DNA of 64,000 nt from Bradyrhizobium oligotrophicum S58. Its GTDB lineage: Bacteria > Pseudomonadota > Alphaproteobacteria > Rhizobiales > Xanthobacteraceae. The notes beneath the pieces were generated by a model. It saw only the letters and a list, made by a program, of their open reading frames with translations, was not told the origin of the DNA and searched no databases. Shown here one piece after another: positions 1 to 15,396 of this stretch (its first letter is position 1; each line of letters begins with the position of its first letter). Location: positions 6,667,001 through 6,731,000 of the forward strand of contig NC_020453.1 of assembly GCF_000344805.1 (NCBI RefSeq), written 5' to 3'. Both the position numbers and the translations under genes were made by a program.

Positions 1-801
1 GCGGACGAAATCGCAGACCGTGTCGGACGCCGTGATGTAGCCGCCGATGACACCGAACGCCTTGGCCAAGGTGCCCTCGATGACGGTCAGGCGGTCGGCG
101 ACGCCGTCGCGCTCGGAGATGCCGCCGCCGCGCGGGCCGTACAGGCCGACGGCGTGAACCTCGTCGAGATAGGTCATCGCGTTGTATTCGTCGGCGACGT
201 CGCAGATGTCGGAGATCGGCGAGATGTCGCCATCCATCGAATAGACGCTCTCGAACGCGATCAGCTTCGGCACCTTCGGGTCGAGGTCCGACAGCTTGTC
301 CCTGAGATCGGCGACGTCGTTGTGGCGCCAGATGCGGGTCTCGCAGCGGCTGTGGCGGATGCCCTCGATCATCGAGGCATGGTTGAGCTCGTCGGACAGG
401 ATCACGCAGCCGGGCATGCGTGCCGCCAAGGTCGACAGCGAGGTCCAGTTCGAGACATAGCCGGAGTTGAACAGCAGCGCCGCCTGCTTGCCGTGGAGGT
501 GGGCGAGCTCATCCTCGAGCAGGATGTGATAATGGTTGGTGCCGCTGATGTTGCGGGTGCCGCCGGCGCCGGCGCCGCAGCGGTCGAGCGCCGCGTGCAT
601 CGCCTCCAGCACCTTCGGATGCTGGCCCATGCCGAGATAATCGTTGGAGCACCACACGGCCACGTCACGCTCGCCATGGGGACCGCGATAGGTTGCGATC
701 GGGAAGGCGCCGGCCTTGCGCTCGAGATCGGCGAACACGCGATAGCGTCCTTCGCGTCTGAGGCCGTCGAGCTGGCGGCGGAAATAGTCTTCGTAGTTCA
801 T
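1..801 (-). CDS. hemA: 5-aminolevulinate synthase (C-terminus cut by window edge)
   Basis: PLP-dependent enzyme that condenses glycine and succinyl-CoA to 5-aminolevulinate, the first step of tetrapyrrole synthesis (C4 or Shemin route of alphaproteobacteria). The visible 267 residues begin [14 protein letters not shown] and contain the family signatures for substrate and PLP binding: [44 protein letters not shown] and [15 protein letters not shown]. The Schiff-base lysine region (GTLAKAFG) is also present near the left edge. The start codon (799-801) lies in a 4-base ATGA overlap with the puhE stop, so it is the last gene seen of the bchF-to-hemA operon. A PGC-linked hemA is usually an extra copy that raises precursor supply for bacteriochlorophyll; whether the genome has another copy cannot be seen here. 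Confidence 0.95.
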   Translation of the reverse strand, partial: MNYEDYFRRQLDGLRREGRYRVFADLERKAGAFPIATYRGPHGERDVAVWCSNDYLGMGQHPKVLEAMHAALDRCGAGAGGTRNISGTNHYHILLEDELAHLHGKQAALLFNSGYVSNWTSLSTLAARMPGCVILSDELNHASMIEGIRHSRCETRIWRHNDVADLRDKLSDLDPKVPKLIAFESVYSMDGDISPISDICDVADEYNAMTYLDEVHAVGLYGPRGGGISERDGVADRLTVIEGTLAKAFGVIGGYITASDTVCDFVR

Positions 802-1823
802 GGTACTCCCCCCTGTGCTGTCGTGTTCGGATCGACCGGACTCGTGACCGACACCGCGGCCAGTCCGGTCATGGTTTGCGCCTGCGCGTCAGCACAGGCC
901 TGGCGATAGGCCTGGCGGAACTGCTCTTCCAGGCGCTGCCGCGCCATGGCTGCAGCTGTCTTCTGCGCGGACATCGGGCGCTGGGCCTGCGGCGCAGGAG
1001 GCACGACGGCGAGCACCGGCCGCACCAATGGCGTGACGGGCACCGGCACCGGAACGGCCGCCATCGCGGGCTCCGCCGGCGCGCTCCAGCGCCACAGATT
1101 GATCACCGGCATCGGCAGCGCCATGAAGCCATGCTCGAGCAGGCCGAGCGCGATCAGCGAGGCCAGCAGCGATAGCGCCACGCCGTCGAACGAGGACTTG
1201 GCGCCGAGCGCAGCGGCGGCAACCAGCGCTGTCGCCGCGGTCGCCGCGCCAATCGAGAACGGAAACAACAGGTTGATCGACTTCTTCGCGAAATAGCTGC
1301 GCATGAACCGGACCTGCTGCGGCAGCAGCTCATCGTTCAGGGTGCGCACGCCGAGGAACAGATTGATCTTGGCGCTCTGCCGCAGCACCAGCAGCGCCGC
1401 GAACGTCCACCAGCTGAGCCGGTTCGGCGCGCCGGACGTCACGGCAAACACCAGGCCCGCGGTCACGATCAGCGCCAGCTCATGATAGGCGATCGCCTGC
1501 AGGGCGAAGCCGACGCGCGAGGCCGGCGTGCAGTCGCGCGGACAGGGCTCCGGCCGTGGCCCGGTGATCCAGCCGGCGAGCAGCGACATCTCGACCGTGC
1601 CCCACAGCAGGATCGCGCAGGTGAAGGCGCAATAGGCGCTGGAATCCTCGGCGGCCTGGCTCGACACCGCGACGCCCGACAGGGCCGCGACGAACGCCGC
1701 GGCCGTGCCCCATTTGAACGCGGCCGGATGGCGGGCGGCGAGCCCGACCAGCGCCAGCACGGCGCCGGTCGAGAACCACCAGACGAACACGACATAGGGA
1801 ATGGCAATCGCGGTCGCGCCCAT
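798..1823 (-). CDS. puhE: PuhE, photosynthetic complex assembly membrane protein
   Basis: A 341-residue integral membrane protein between acsF and hemA, the standard place of puhE in purple bacteria. PuhE affects reaction-centre and bacteriochlorophyll assembly in Rhodobacter; its biochemical role is not settled. About seven hydrophobic segments fill residues 1-245 (for example [20 protein letters not shown] at the N-terminus). The remaining ~95 residues are a Pro/Ala/Val-rich tail ([11 protein letters not shown]) followed by a charged, probably helical, stretch rich in Gln and Ala. That soluble tail makes the protein longer than I expect for the family. It ends in an ATGA overlap with hemA and begins 13 bases after acsF. 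Confidence 0.9.
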   Translation of the reverse strand: MGATAIAIPYVVFVWWFSTGAVLALVGLAARHPAAFKWGTAAAFVAALSGVAVSSQAAEDSSAYCAFTCAILLWGTVEMSLLAGWITGPRPEPCPRDCTPASRVGFALQAIAYHELALIVTAGLVFAVTSGAPNRLSWWTFAALLVLRQSAKINLFLGVRTLNDELLPQQVRFMRSYFAKKSINLLFPFSIGAATAATALVAAAALGAKSSFDGVALSLLASLIALGLLEHGFMALPMPVINLWRWSAPAEPAMAAVPVPVPVTPLVRPVLAVVPPAPQAQRPMSAQKTAAAMARQRLEEQFRQAYRQACADAQAQTMTGLAAVSVTSPVDPNTTAQGGVP

Positions 1824-1836
1824 GGCCGGCTCCTTG

Positions 1837-2898
1837 TTACCAGGCGGGTTGCAGCGTGATCTCCCGCGGCAGCTCGTTGCTCTTGGCCGGCAGCATGTAC
1901 AGCCGGCCGAAGGTCAGCGCCGCCTTCAGCGGCAGCAAGGTACGCTTGATCGCGCCCATCACGCCGCCCTGCGCCTTGGCGTCCGCAATCGCTTCCGACA
2001 CCTCGCGCAGCTGCTTCAAGCCGGCCCAGAAGCGGGGATTGTCGATGTCGAGCATGACCGGGAAGACCTGGCGCGAGATCTCCGAGGTGATGCGGAACAC
2101 GCGCATGTCGTACTCGTCCACGGGCATGCCGAGCGCCTCGTAGAACGCCGGGCGCATATGATCGCGCACATGCATGGTGGCAAACACCGCCAGCAGGAAG
2201 AACTTGATCCACAGCTTGTTGCGGCCCTGCAGCAGCGACGGATCGGCGCGCATCAGCAGCGCGAACGCCTCGCCATGGCGGAACTCGTCGTTGCACCACT
2301 TCTCGAACCACTTGAAGATCGGATGGAACTGGCGCTCCGGATGCCGCTCCATCTGGCGATAGATCGTGATGTAGCGGGCATAGCCGATCTTCTCCGAGAG
2401 ATAGGTCGCGTAGAAGATGAACTTCGGCTTGAAGTAGGTGTACTTCTTCACCTTGGTCAGGAAGCCGAGATCGACGCCGATGCCGTGATCCTTGAGGATC
2501 TCGTTGATGAAGCCGGCGTGGCGGGCCTCGTCGCGGCTCATATAGGAGAACAGCTCGCGAATGTCGGGATTGGTGATCCGCCGCTTGATCTCCGCATAGA
2601 GTACGCAGCCGGAGAACTCGGCCGTCAGAGACGACACCAGGAAGTCCTTGAACTCGACGCGAAGCGCCTCCGGCAGATCGTTCAGATCCTTGTCGAATTC
2701 CGGCGTGCGCACGAAGTGCTTGCGGTTGTGGTCGGCGCGCAACTCGGCCATCACGGCATCCCATTCCCGGCGCACGAGATCGACATTGAGCCGGTCCATC
2801 GCCGCGAAATCGGTGGTGTAGAAGCGCGGCGTGAGGATGGTGTCCTCCAGCGCCATGTTGGTCGAGGTGCTTCCGGCTCCGCCTTCCATCGCGATCAT
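1837..2898 (-). CDS. acsF: Oxygen-dependent Mg-protoporphyrin IX monomethyl ester cyclase
   Basis: Membrane-associated diiron oxygenase (353 aa, full length) that forms the isocyclic ring E of bacteriochlorophyll using O2. It follows BchM in the pathway. Two carboxylate/histidine iron-binding motifs are visible, [10 protein letters not shown] and [11 protein letters not shown], together with the family blocks [21 protein letters not shown] and [23 protein letters not shown] (shortened). The use of the aerobic enzyme fits bacteria that make their photosystem in the presence of oxygen; no anaerobic bchE is in this window. The start overlaps the stop of the preceding small gene by 4 bases (2895-2898), so translation is probably coupled. 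Confidence 0.96.
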   Translation of the reverse strand: MIAMEGGAGSTSTNMALEDTILTPRFYTTDFAAMDRLNVDLVRREWDAVMAELRADHNRKHFVRTPEFDKDLNDLPEALRVEFKDFLVSSLTAEFSGCVLYAEIKRRITNPDIRELFSYMSRDEARHAGFINEILKDHGIGVDLGFLTKVKKYTYFKPKFIFYATYLSEKIGYARYITIYRQMERHPERQFHPIFKWFEKWCNDEFRHGEAFALLMRADPSLLQGRNKLWIKFFLLAVFATMHVRDHMRPAFYEALGMPVDEYDMRVFRITSEISRQVFPVMLDIDNPRFWAGLKQLREVSEAIADAKAQGGVMGAIKRTLLPLKAALTFGRLYMLPAKSNELPREITLQPAW

Positions 2899-3200
2899 CT
2901 GACTCTCCCGTCCGAAAAGCTGACGTCATACAATTCAGTGAGTTCGAGGTAGCCCGAGAGCTGCATCAGCGTCCGCTTCCAGAGCCCGGCCCGCACCACG
3001 GTCGCGGTGCGGCGCAAATTGAGCTGCTCGCCGAATTTGACCGTGATCGGTTCGCCCTGGATCAGCACCTCGTCGCCCGGACGGATGCCGACGTCGCGAT
3101 CGAGCGTGACATGCGCATGCAGGCTCTCGCCGGTGCGCTCGATCTCGATGCTGCAGCCGATGTCGAAGCGGCGCGGCTCGGTGGCCCACAATCCTCTCAT
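2895..3200 (-). CDS. Conserved 101-aa protein of the puh operon, function unknown
   Basis: Small soluble protein (101 aa, starts [15 protein letters not shown]) between puhC and acsF. It overlaps both neighbours by 4 bases, which strongly supports it being real and translated. No transmembrane segment is visible. The pattern is beta-rich with alternating charge (for example [17 protein letters not shown]), which could suit a small beta-barrel or OB-like fold, but I recognise no catalytic motif. A small hypothetical gene at the same place is known in the Rhodopseudomonas type of PGC. The position suggests a part in reaction-centre assembly or in the cyclase step, for example as an accessory to AcsF; this is inference from position only. 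Confidence 0.8.
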   Translation of the reverse strand: MRGLWATEPRRFDIGCSIEIERTGESLHAHVTLDRDVGIRPGDEVLIQGEPITVKFGEQLNLRRTATVVRAGLWKRTLMQLSGYLELTELYDVSFSDGRVR

Positions 3201-3664
3201 CGCTTCTCTCCCATCGTCATCAGTTCGGTGAACCGCCGCATGTTGTCGGTGCCGAATGGCGCGAGGTCGACGCGCCGTCCGGTCGCCGGATCGTCCAGCG
3301 TCAAATGGCCATCGGACCAGCGGCTGATCGTGAAGGCCGGCCCGGAGCCGATCGAATGGCGGCGCCGGTCGAACGCCATGCTGCGCAGCACGGTGCGCAG
3401 CAACCCATCGCCGCCGGCCTCGACGACGCCGACGATCCTGCTGCTGTCCGGTGACACCACGGAGATGCCGCCATCGGCGCGGTCCTCGAACCGCATGGCC
3501 GCGGACTGCACGGCAACGACGTGATCGGTGCGCACGGTGCCAAGCCCGGTGAGGCGGCCGACGCTCGCGGCCAGCAGCGCAAAGGCGACCAGCGCGAAGG
3601 CCGCGCGGAGCGCGCCCTTTGGAATGACGATCTCGGCTTCGACATGGCCCTCGGCTTGGCTCAT
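3197..3664 (-). CDS. puhC: PuhC, photosynthetic complex assembly protein
   Basis: A 155-residue protein with a short cytoplasmic N-terminus, one membrane helix at about residues 19-37 (AFALVAFALLAASVGRLTGL) and a periplasmic beta-rich domain. This is the known layout of PuhC, which helps organise the RC-LH1 core complex. The open frame continues upstream into puhB, but the ATG at 3662-3664 (MSQAEGHVEAEIVIPKG) is the sensible start: it lies 16 bases after puhB and follows a GGAGGGAG ribosome-binding sequence. The family segment ending in DNMRRFTELM supports the assignment. The stop overlaps the next start by 4 bases. Confidence 0.9.
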   Translation of the reverse strand: MSQAEGHVEAEIVIPKGALRAAFALVAFALLAASVGRLTGLGTVRTDHVVAVQSAAMRFEDRADGGISVVSPDSSRIVGVVEAGGDGLLRTVLRSMAFDRRRHSIGSGPAFTISRWSDGHLTLDDPATGRRVDLAPFGTDNMRRFTELMTMGEKR

Positions 3665-3680
3665 GACTCCCTCCTCCTCA

Positions 3681-4331
3681 TCACGCCGCGCTCGCAACCG
3701 CAGCAGGCGGCGCGCCTTGCGACTGACCATTGGCTGCCGGCAGCGGCTGCGAGGCGACGGCGCCATCCGACGCCGTGACGAGCGCCTTAGCAAGAATCTC
3801 GGCGACGTTGCGCGCGTCAGGCACGCCGCGCAGCATCGGCTCGACCGCGTTGAGCCGCCAGGGCCGCGCATGCGGCCACAGCAGCAGGTAGGACAGCCGC
3901 TGCTCGTTGATGACGCCGAGCGGCACATCGCCGGAGCCATCCCCGAACAACTTCACATCCGCCCGTGCGATCTGCTTGAACGGCACGTTCAAGGTCATCG
4001 GCAACACCGCCCCGAACTGCAGCAGCACCCGCCGGCTGGTGACGGTGTAGCGGGTGGTGCGGCTGTAGAGCAGCGCGAGTCCCGTGAGCAGCAGGGTCGC
4101 GAGCGCCACCGGCGTCACCAGCGAGGATGCGCTGGCGAGCGAAGCCGCGAGCGGCTGGTGATCCAGCATGCCCGCCACCACGCGGGCGCCGAACAGCGCC
4201 GCGAAATAAGCGAGCACCAGGCGCAGGTGGAACACCCGCAGCAGCAGCGCCTTCACCGTGGGCTGTCCCTGCCAGAGCAGCCGCTCGCCCTCCGGCAGCA
4301 TCAGTTGGTCTTGCTCTCGATGCGTACTCAC
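3681..4331 (-). CDS. puhB: PuhB, reaction-centre assembly factor with bacterial PH domain
   Basis: A 216-residue membrane protein required for assembly of the RC-LH1 core in Rhodobacter. The N-terminal motif LPEGERLLWQGQP is typical, followed by about three hydrophobic helices (residues ~30-90). A bacterial PH-like domain is marked by RYTVTSRRVLLQFG and the IARADVKLFGDGSGDVPLG block. The C-terminal 30 residues are low-complexity Ala/Pro/Gln. The start codon is GTG (4329-4331), overlapping the TGA of puhA (GTGA), so translation is coupled to the H subunit whose reaction centre it helps assemble. Confidence 0.92.
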   Translation of the reverse strand: MSTHREQDQLMLPEGERLLWQGQPTVKALLLRVFHLRLVLAYFAALFGARVVAGMLDHQPLAASLASASSLVTPVALATLLLTGLALLYSRTTRYTVTSRRVLLQFGAVLPMTLNVPFKQIARADVKLFGDGSGDVPLGVINEQRLSYLLLWPHARPWRLNAVEPMLRGVPDARNVAEILAKALVTASDGAVASQPLPAANGQSQGAPPAAVASAA

Positions 4332-5110
4332 AGCAGCGGCTCCTGGCGTGCAGCGGTCGCGTAGAGATGGCCACCACCATAGTAGCCGACGATCTTGTCC
4401 TCCTCGAGCTTCGTCACCTGATCGGGGCTGGCGAGACCGGGCACGTTGGCGAATTGCGAACCGAGGATCGCATCGACCAGCACCGCCTTGCGCGACTTGT
4501 CGACGATCGCCATCGTCATCGGCAGCAGCACATGGCGTCCGACGATGCCGTCGACCTCGACTTCGAGGTAGCGGATCAGCATCTCCGCACGATCGACCCA
4601 GACCTCGCGAACCTTGCCGCCGAGCCTGCCGTCGCAGCCGATCACCGGCATGCCGCGCGGATCCGGATCCTCAGAGGCGATGAAGATGCTACCGTCGACC
4701 CGGAGCGGCACGATCGCCGGGATGTTGTCCATGGTCAGCTCCGGCTCGTCCTTGCGCGCGGCATAGGAGCCCGGGCCGACACCGTCGAGCATCGGGTTGC
4801 CGGTCGGGAGGTACGGCGAGCCCGGCCACGGATAGGCCGGCGTCACCGGCGCATCGGCGCGGTCATTGTCCCAGTTCGGCAGGGTCGCGGTGCGACCGCC
4901 ATGCATGTGATAGGTCTTGCGGCTCGGCGGCGTCGGGAAGCCATGGCCGCTCGAAGCGGTCTGCCGGCCGATGCGGCCTTCGAACTGCAGCGGATAGCCT
5001 TCGCGCTTGTCCTCGGTGCGCAAATAGAAGATCAGGCCTGCGAAGAACACCCAGAAGCCGTAAAGCACGACCTGGGCAACATCGATGTAGCTCGTGAATG
5101 ACGTCTGCAT
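4328..5110 (-). CDS. puhA: Photosynthetic reaction-centre H subunit
   Basis: The H subunit (260 aa) caps the L/M reaction centre on the cytoplasmic side and guides protons to the secondary quinone. One N-terminal membrane helix (VAQVVLYGFWVFFAGLIFYL, about residues 9-28) is followed by the cytoplasmic beta-barrel domain with PRGMPVIGCDGRLGGKV and VDGIVGRHVLLPMTMAIV. I chose the ATG at 5108-5110 (MQTSFTSYIDVAQ) over an in-frame ATG 36 bases upstream because it follows a strong GGGGAGGAAG site and fits the usual H-subunit N-terminus. It lies 19 bases after lhaA. Confidence 0.96.
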   Translation of the reverse strand: MQTSFTSYIDVAQVVLYGFWVFFAGLIFYLRTEDKREGYPLQFEGRIGRQTASSGHGFPTPPSRKTYHMHGGRTATLPNWDNDRADAPVTPAYPWPGSPYLPTGNPMLDGVGPGSYAARKDEPELTMDNIPAIVPLRVDGSIFIASEDPDPRGMPVIGCDGRLGGKVREVWVDRAEMLIRYLEVEVDGIVGRHVLLPMTMAIVDKSRKAVLVDAILGSQFANVPGLASPDQVTKLEEDKIVGYYGGGHLYATAARQEPLL

Positions 5111-5129
5111 GGCTTCCTCCCCGACTGGG

Positions 5130-6560
5130 CTAACCTGGAAATTCAACGATTCCGAATTGGAGCTGCTGTGGCTCCGCCGCCTGCCGTCGCACCAGCGGTC
5201 CGATCACCGCCAGCGTGACGAACAGCAGTGCGATCTCGACGTGGTAGACGATGCTGTAGCCGGTCGCCGGTCCGGCGAGCGCCACGCCGAGACGACCGTC
5301 CAGCGCCAGCTGCGACATCACATCGCGAATGGCGCCGCCGCCTGCGATCGCGACGCCGGCCGCCGTGGCCTGGACCGCGCCCCAGGCGCCGAGCGCGAGT
5401 CCGCTCTCGCCGTTCTGCACCAGCGCCATTGCCGCCGTCAGCGTGCCCACGGCGAACAGGCCGCTGCCGAAGCCGATCAGGGTGGTGCCGATGCGGAACA
5501 GCAGCGGCGACGCGAGCGGGGCCGAGAAGATGACGGCGGAGAACGCGAACAGTCCGACGAGTCCGCCGAGCGCTGCGATCCGATAAGGATCCGAGCCCTT
5601 GCCCAGCCGGCGCGCGGAAAGGCCGAAGCCTGCGAGCGTGCCAGCTGCAAACAATGCCGTCAGCGCCGTGGTTTCGCCGACCGTGAGGTGAAGGATCTCC
5701 GCGCCATACGGCTCGAGCAGGATGTCCTGCATGGTGAAGCCGGCGGTGCCGAGCCCCACCGCGACCAGTACGCGCATCGAACCACCGGCCTCGCGGAACT
5801 GCCGCCAGGAATCGCCGAAGCGCGGCCGCGCCCGGGTGGCCGATGTGCGCGAGGGATCACGCGCCTCCTGCTTCCACAGCGCGATGACGTTGAGAACCAT
5901 CTCGGTCACCGCCGCGCCCTGGATCACCTGGATCAGCCGCATCTCGCTGAACTCGGCGAGCAGCCCGCCGAAGGTCAGCGCGCTCGCCATCATCCCGAAC
6001 ATCAGCATCACGTAGAGGAACGCGACCACCCGCGGGCGCGAGTGCTCCGGCGCGAGGTCCGTCGCGAGGGAGAGGCCCGCGGTCTGCGTCGTATGCAGCC
6101 CGGCGCCGACCAGCAGGAACGCGAGCGCAGCCCCGATGCGGCCGGCGATCACCTGGCCCGGCGCGTCGCCCGACGACAGCAGCAGCAGGGCGAACGGCAT
6201 GATGGCGAGGCCACCGAACTGCAGGAGCGTGCCCATCCAGATGTAGGGCACGCGGCGCCAGCCGAGCACCGAGCGATGATGGTCGGACTTGAAGCCGATC
6301 AGCACACGCAGGGGCGCGAACACCAGCGGCAGCGCCACCATGGTCGCGACCAGCCAGGAGGGGACGCCGAGTTCGACGATCATGACGCGGTTGAGCGTGC
6401 CGTTGAGCAGCACCACCGAAATGCCGATCGAAACCTGGAACAGCGACAGCCGCATCAGGCGCGACAGCGGCAGCTCGGTCGAGGCGGCATCCGCAAACGG
6501 CAGATAGCGCGACGACAGCCGCGTCCACAATTGCAGGACGGATGGTGCGCGCGCGCTCAT
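5130..6560 (-). CDS. lhaA: LhaA, PucC-family light-harvesting 1 assembly transporter
   Basis: A 476-residue major-facilitator-type membrane protein with about 12 helices. PucC/LhaA proteins are thought to deliver bacteriochlorophyll to, or help insert, the LH1 polypeptides. Signatures are FQVSIGISVVLLNGTLNRVM near the start, the loop GFKSDHHRSVLGWRRVPYIW (shortened) and ATDLAPEHSRPRVVAFLYVM. The position between bchM and puhA is the classical place of lhaA. The frame stays open far upstream, but the ATG at 6558-6560 overlaps the bchM stop by 4 bases and gives the standard N-terminus. A paralogue of the same family lies at 18755-20098. Confidence 0.94.
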   Translation of the reverse strand: MSARAPSVLQLWTRLSSRYLPFADAASTELPLSRLMRLSLFQVSIGISVVLLNGTLNRVMIVELGVPSWLVATMVALPLVFAPLRVLIGFKSDHHRSVLGWRRVPYIWMGTLLQFGGLAIMPFALLLLSSGDAPGQVIAGRIGAALAFLLVGAGLHTTQTAGLSLATDLAPEHSRPRVVAFLYVMLMFGMMASALTFGGLLAEFSEMRLIQVIQGAAVTEMVLNVIALWKQEARDPSRTSATRARPRFGDSWRQFREAGGSMRVLVAVGLGTAGFTMQDILLEPYGAEILHLTVGETTALTALFAAGTLAGFGLSARRLGKGSDPYRIAALGGLVGLFAFSAVIFSAPLASPLLFRIGTTLIGFGSGLFAVGTLTAAMALVQNGESGLALGAWGAVQATAAGVAIAGGGAIRDVMSQLALDGRLGVALAGPATGYSIVYHVEIALLFVTLAVIGPLVRRQAAEPQQLQFGIVEFPG

Positions 6561-7258
6561 GACGGGCGAAGCTCCAGCGCTTGCGAGATGTAGAAGCCGT
6601 TGGCGACGCGGCAGTTGCGGGCGCAGCGCCAGTCGGCGAGATCGGGATGATCGGCGATGAGGCGATACAGCTTCTGTTCGGTCACAGGCTCGATCGCCGG
6701 CGCGCGATTGCCGCGTGGGAACACGCCGCCGATCGCGTGCATGACGGCGAGCAGCGGCGTGCGCGGCGCGTAGGTCATCAGGATCGATTCGGAGGTGCGC
6801 GCGGCAAGGCCCGCCACGATGCGGACGGCGTCCTCGGCGCGGTAATGGATGAACGAATCCATCGCCACCACGAAATTGAAGCCGCCGTGCCGGGGATCGA
6901 GCATGTCGCCGGCGACGAAGCGGATCGCGTTGCGGCTGATGTCGTCGGGCAGCCGGCGCTGCGCGATCTCGATCAGGGTCGGCGAGATGTCGACGGCAAC
7001 CACCTCGGCGCCGCGCCGCGCAGCCTCGATGGAGAAGCTGCCGGTGCCGCAGCCGGCATCGAGGATGCGCGCGCCACGCAGGTCGAGCGGCAACCACGAC
7101 AGCAGCGTCCGCCGCATCTCGTCGCGGCCGGCACGCACAGTGGCGCGGATGCGTCCCACCGGCGCATCCGAGGTCAGCCGCGTCCAGGCGGCGACTGCGG
7201 TGCGGTCGAAATAGGTCTCCACTTCACTGCGGCGGGCGAGATATTCCGCTGTCGACAT
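6557..7258 (-). CDS. bchM: Mg-protoporphyrin IX O-methyltransferase
   Basis: SAM-dependent methyltransferase (233 aa, usual length) that methylates the ring-C propionate of Mg-protoporphyrin IX, giving the substrate of AcsF. The N-terminal block EVETYFDRTAVAAWTRLTSD is characteristic. The SAM site is ARILDAGCGTGSFSIEAARRG at about residues 63-83 (motif I, DAGCGTG), followed by VVAVDISPTLIEIA and VAMDSFIHY. It stands between bchL and lhaA and overlaps the lhaA start by 4 bases. Confidence 0.95.
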   Translation of the reverse strand: MSTAEYLARRSEVETYFDRTAVAAWTRLTSDAPVGRIRATVRAGRDEMRRTLLSWLPLDLRGARILDAGCGTGSFSIEAARRGAEVVAVDISPTLIEIAQRRLPDDISRNAIRFVAGDMLDPRHGGFNFVVAMDSFIHYRAEDAVRIVAGLAARTSESILMTYAPRTPLLAVMHAIGGVFPRGNRAPAIEPVTEQKLYRLIADHPDLADWRCARNCRVANGFYISQALELRPS

Positions 7259-7271
7259 CGGCTAGCCCCAC

Positions 7272-11738
<4,467 letters not shown>

Positions 11739-11767
<29 letters not shown>

Positions 11768-13292
11768 ACAAGGTCTCGAGTGTGATCAGGTTGACGTTGC
11801 GCTCGCGCGCGAACCGCTCAGTGTTGCGGCGCGCCTTGCCGCGAACGAAGAAGGGAATCTTGGTCAGCTCGCGCTCGGCGTCGGTGGCCCAAGCGAGTTC
11901 GGTGGCTGTGACAGTTTCGACCACGCGCAATTGCGGCTGCTGTGGCGCCGCCGGTGCGGCGCCGAGATGCGACGGCGCGTGATCGGCGAATTCGTGGTCC
12001 TCGCGGAACATGCCGAGCAGATGCTCTTCCAGGCCCATCATCAGCGGATGCACCCAGGTGTCGAACAGCACGTTGGCGCCTTCAAAACCCATCTGCGGCG
12101 AGTAGCGCGCGGGAAAATCCTGCACGTGGCACGGCGCCGAGATCACGGCGCAGGGAATGCCGAGGCGCTTCGCAATGTGGCGCTCCATCTGCGTGCCGAG
12201 CACCAGCTCGGGGCGCAACTCGCTGACGCGGGCTTCCACTTCGAGATAATCGTCGGTGATCAACGGCTCGACGCCATAGATCGCGGCGGCCTCGCGGATC
12301 TCGCGGGCGAACTCGCGGGCATAGGTGCCGAGGCCGACGACCTCGAAGCCGAGCTCCCGCGTCGCGACACGGGCCGCCGCCACTGCATGAGTCGCATCGC
12401 CGAAGATGAAGACGCGCTTGCCGGTGAGATAGGTCGAGTCGACCGAGCGCGAGTACCACGGCAGCCGGCTCTCGGTCCGCGCCAGCACGGGCGCGGCATC
12501 GACACCGGCGAGCGTAGCGACCTCGGCGATGAAGTCGCGCGTTGCGCCGACGCCGATCGGGATCGTGCGCGTATAGGGCTGGCCGAACTGGCGCTGCAGC
12601 CATTGCGCGGCGGTGGACGCGATCTCGGGATAAAGCACGATGTTGAAATCGGCCAGGGGAAGGCGGGCGAGATCGGCGGGCGTCGCGTTCCACGGCGCGA
12701 CCACGTTGATCTCGATGCCGAGCTCCACAACCTGCCTGGTCACTTCCGCGAGGTCGTCGCGATGACGGAAGCCGAGCGCCGTCGGACCAAGCAGGTTGCA
12801 GACTGGACGGGCGCCTGCCTCCCTCTCACGGCGGGGGGAGCCATCAGCGGAAGACGCAGCCAACGCCCGTACAATCCGGTAGAACGTTTCCGAGGCGCCC
12901 CAATTCTCCTTGCGCTGATAGGCCGGCAATTCGAGCGGGATGACGGGAATAGGAAGCTTCAACGCCAAAGCGAGCCCGCCGGGATCATCCTGGATCAGCT
13001 CGGCGGTGCAGGAGGCGCCGACCAGCATCGCCTGCGGCTGGAAGCGCTCATAGGCCGCTCGCGCCGCGCTCTGCAGCAGATCCGCGGTATCGCCGCCGAG
13101 ATCGCGCGCCTGGAAGGTGGTGTAGGTGACGGGCGGCCGGCGGTCACGGCGCTCGATCATCGTGAACAGGAGATCAGCGTAGGTGTCGCCCTGCGGCGCG
13201 TGCAGCACGTAGTGCACATCGCGCATCGCGGTCGCAATGCGCATCGCGCCGATGTGGGGTGGGCCTTCATATGTCCAGACCGACAGCTGCAT
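11739..13292 (-). CDS. bchB: Light-independent protochlorophyllide reductase subunit B
   Basis: One half of the NifDK-like BchNB core (517 aa). It supplies an aspartate ligand to the NB cluster and contacts the substrate. Conserved blocks are [69 protein letters not shown] and [15 protein letters not shown], with [19 protein letters not shown] further on. The loop at about residues 150-165 ([16 protein letters not shown]) is encoded by a sequence containing a small G/C-rich palindrome (see findings). bchN ends one base before the start; the 3' end overlaps bchH by 29 bases. Confidence 0.96.
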
Positions 13293-13293
13293 C

Positions 13294-15269
<1,976 letters not shown>

Positions 15270-15324
15270 CGCAAATCCCCGAGTGCGAGCCCGATGGGGA
15301 AACGCTAGACCCGGGCCCGAAGAG

Positions 15325-15358
15325 TGTCAATCAAAATTGACGTCAAATAATATTGACG
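15325..15358. promoter_or_regulatory. Two interlocked PpsR-like operators upstream of aerR
   Basis: TGT-N12-ACG at 15325-15342 and CGT-N12-ACG at 15341-15358 overlap by two bases, giving a long alternating palindrome (GTCAAT-N4-ATTGAC followed by CGTCAA-N6-TTGACG). Each differs from TGT-N12-ACA only in the outer base of one or both half-sites. They end 38 bases before the aerR start and can be read as autoregulation of the aerR-ppsR operon. The same variant half-sites recur before crtI. Confidence 0.6.
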
Positions 15359-15396
15359 CAACGAGTGACGTGCGCTCATATGGAGGGGAGGCGCTT

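Noticed and set aside
5094..6593. Plus-strand open frame of about 500 codons opposite lhaA
   Set aside because: Low-complexity charged translation, antisense to a standard PGC gene.
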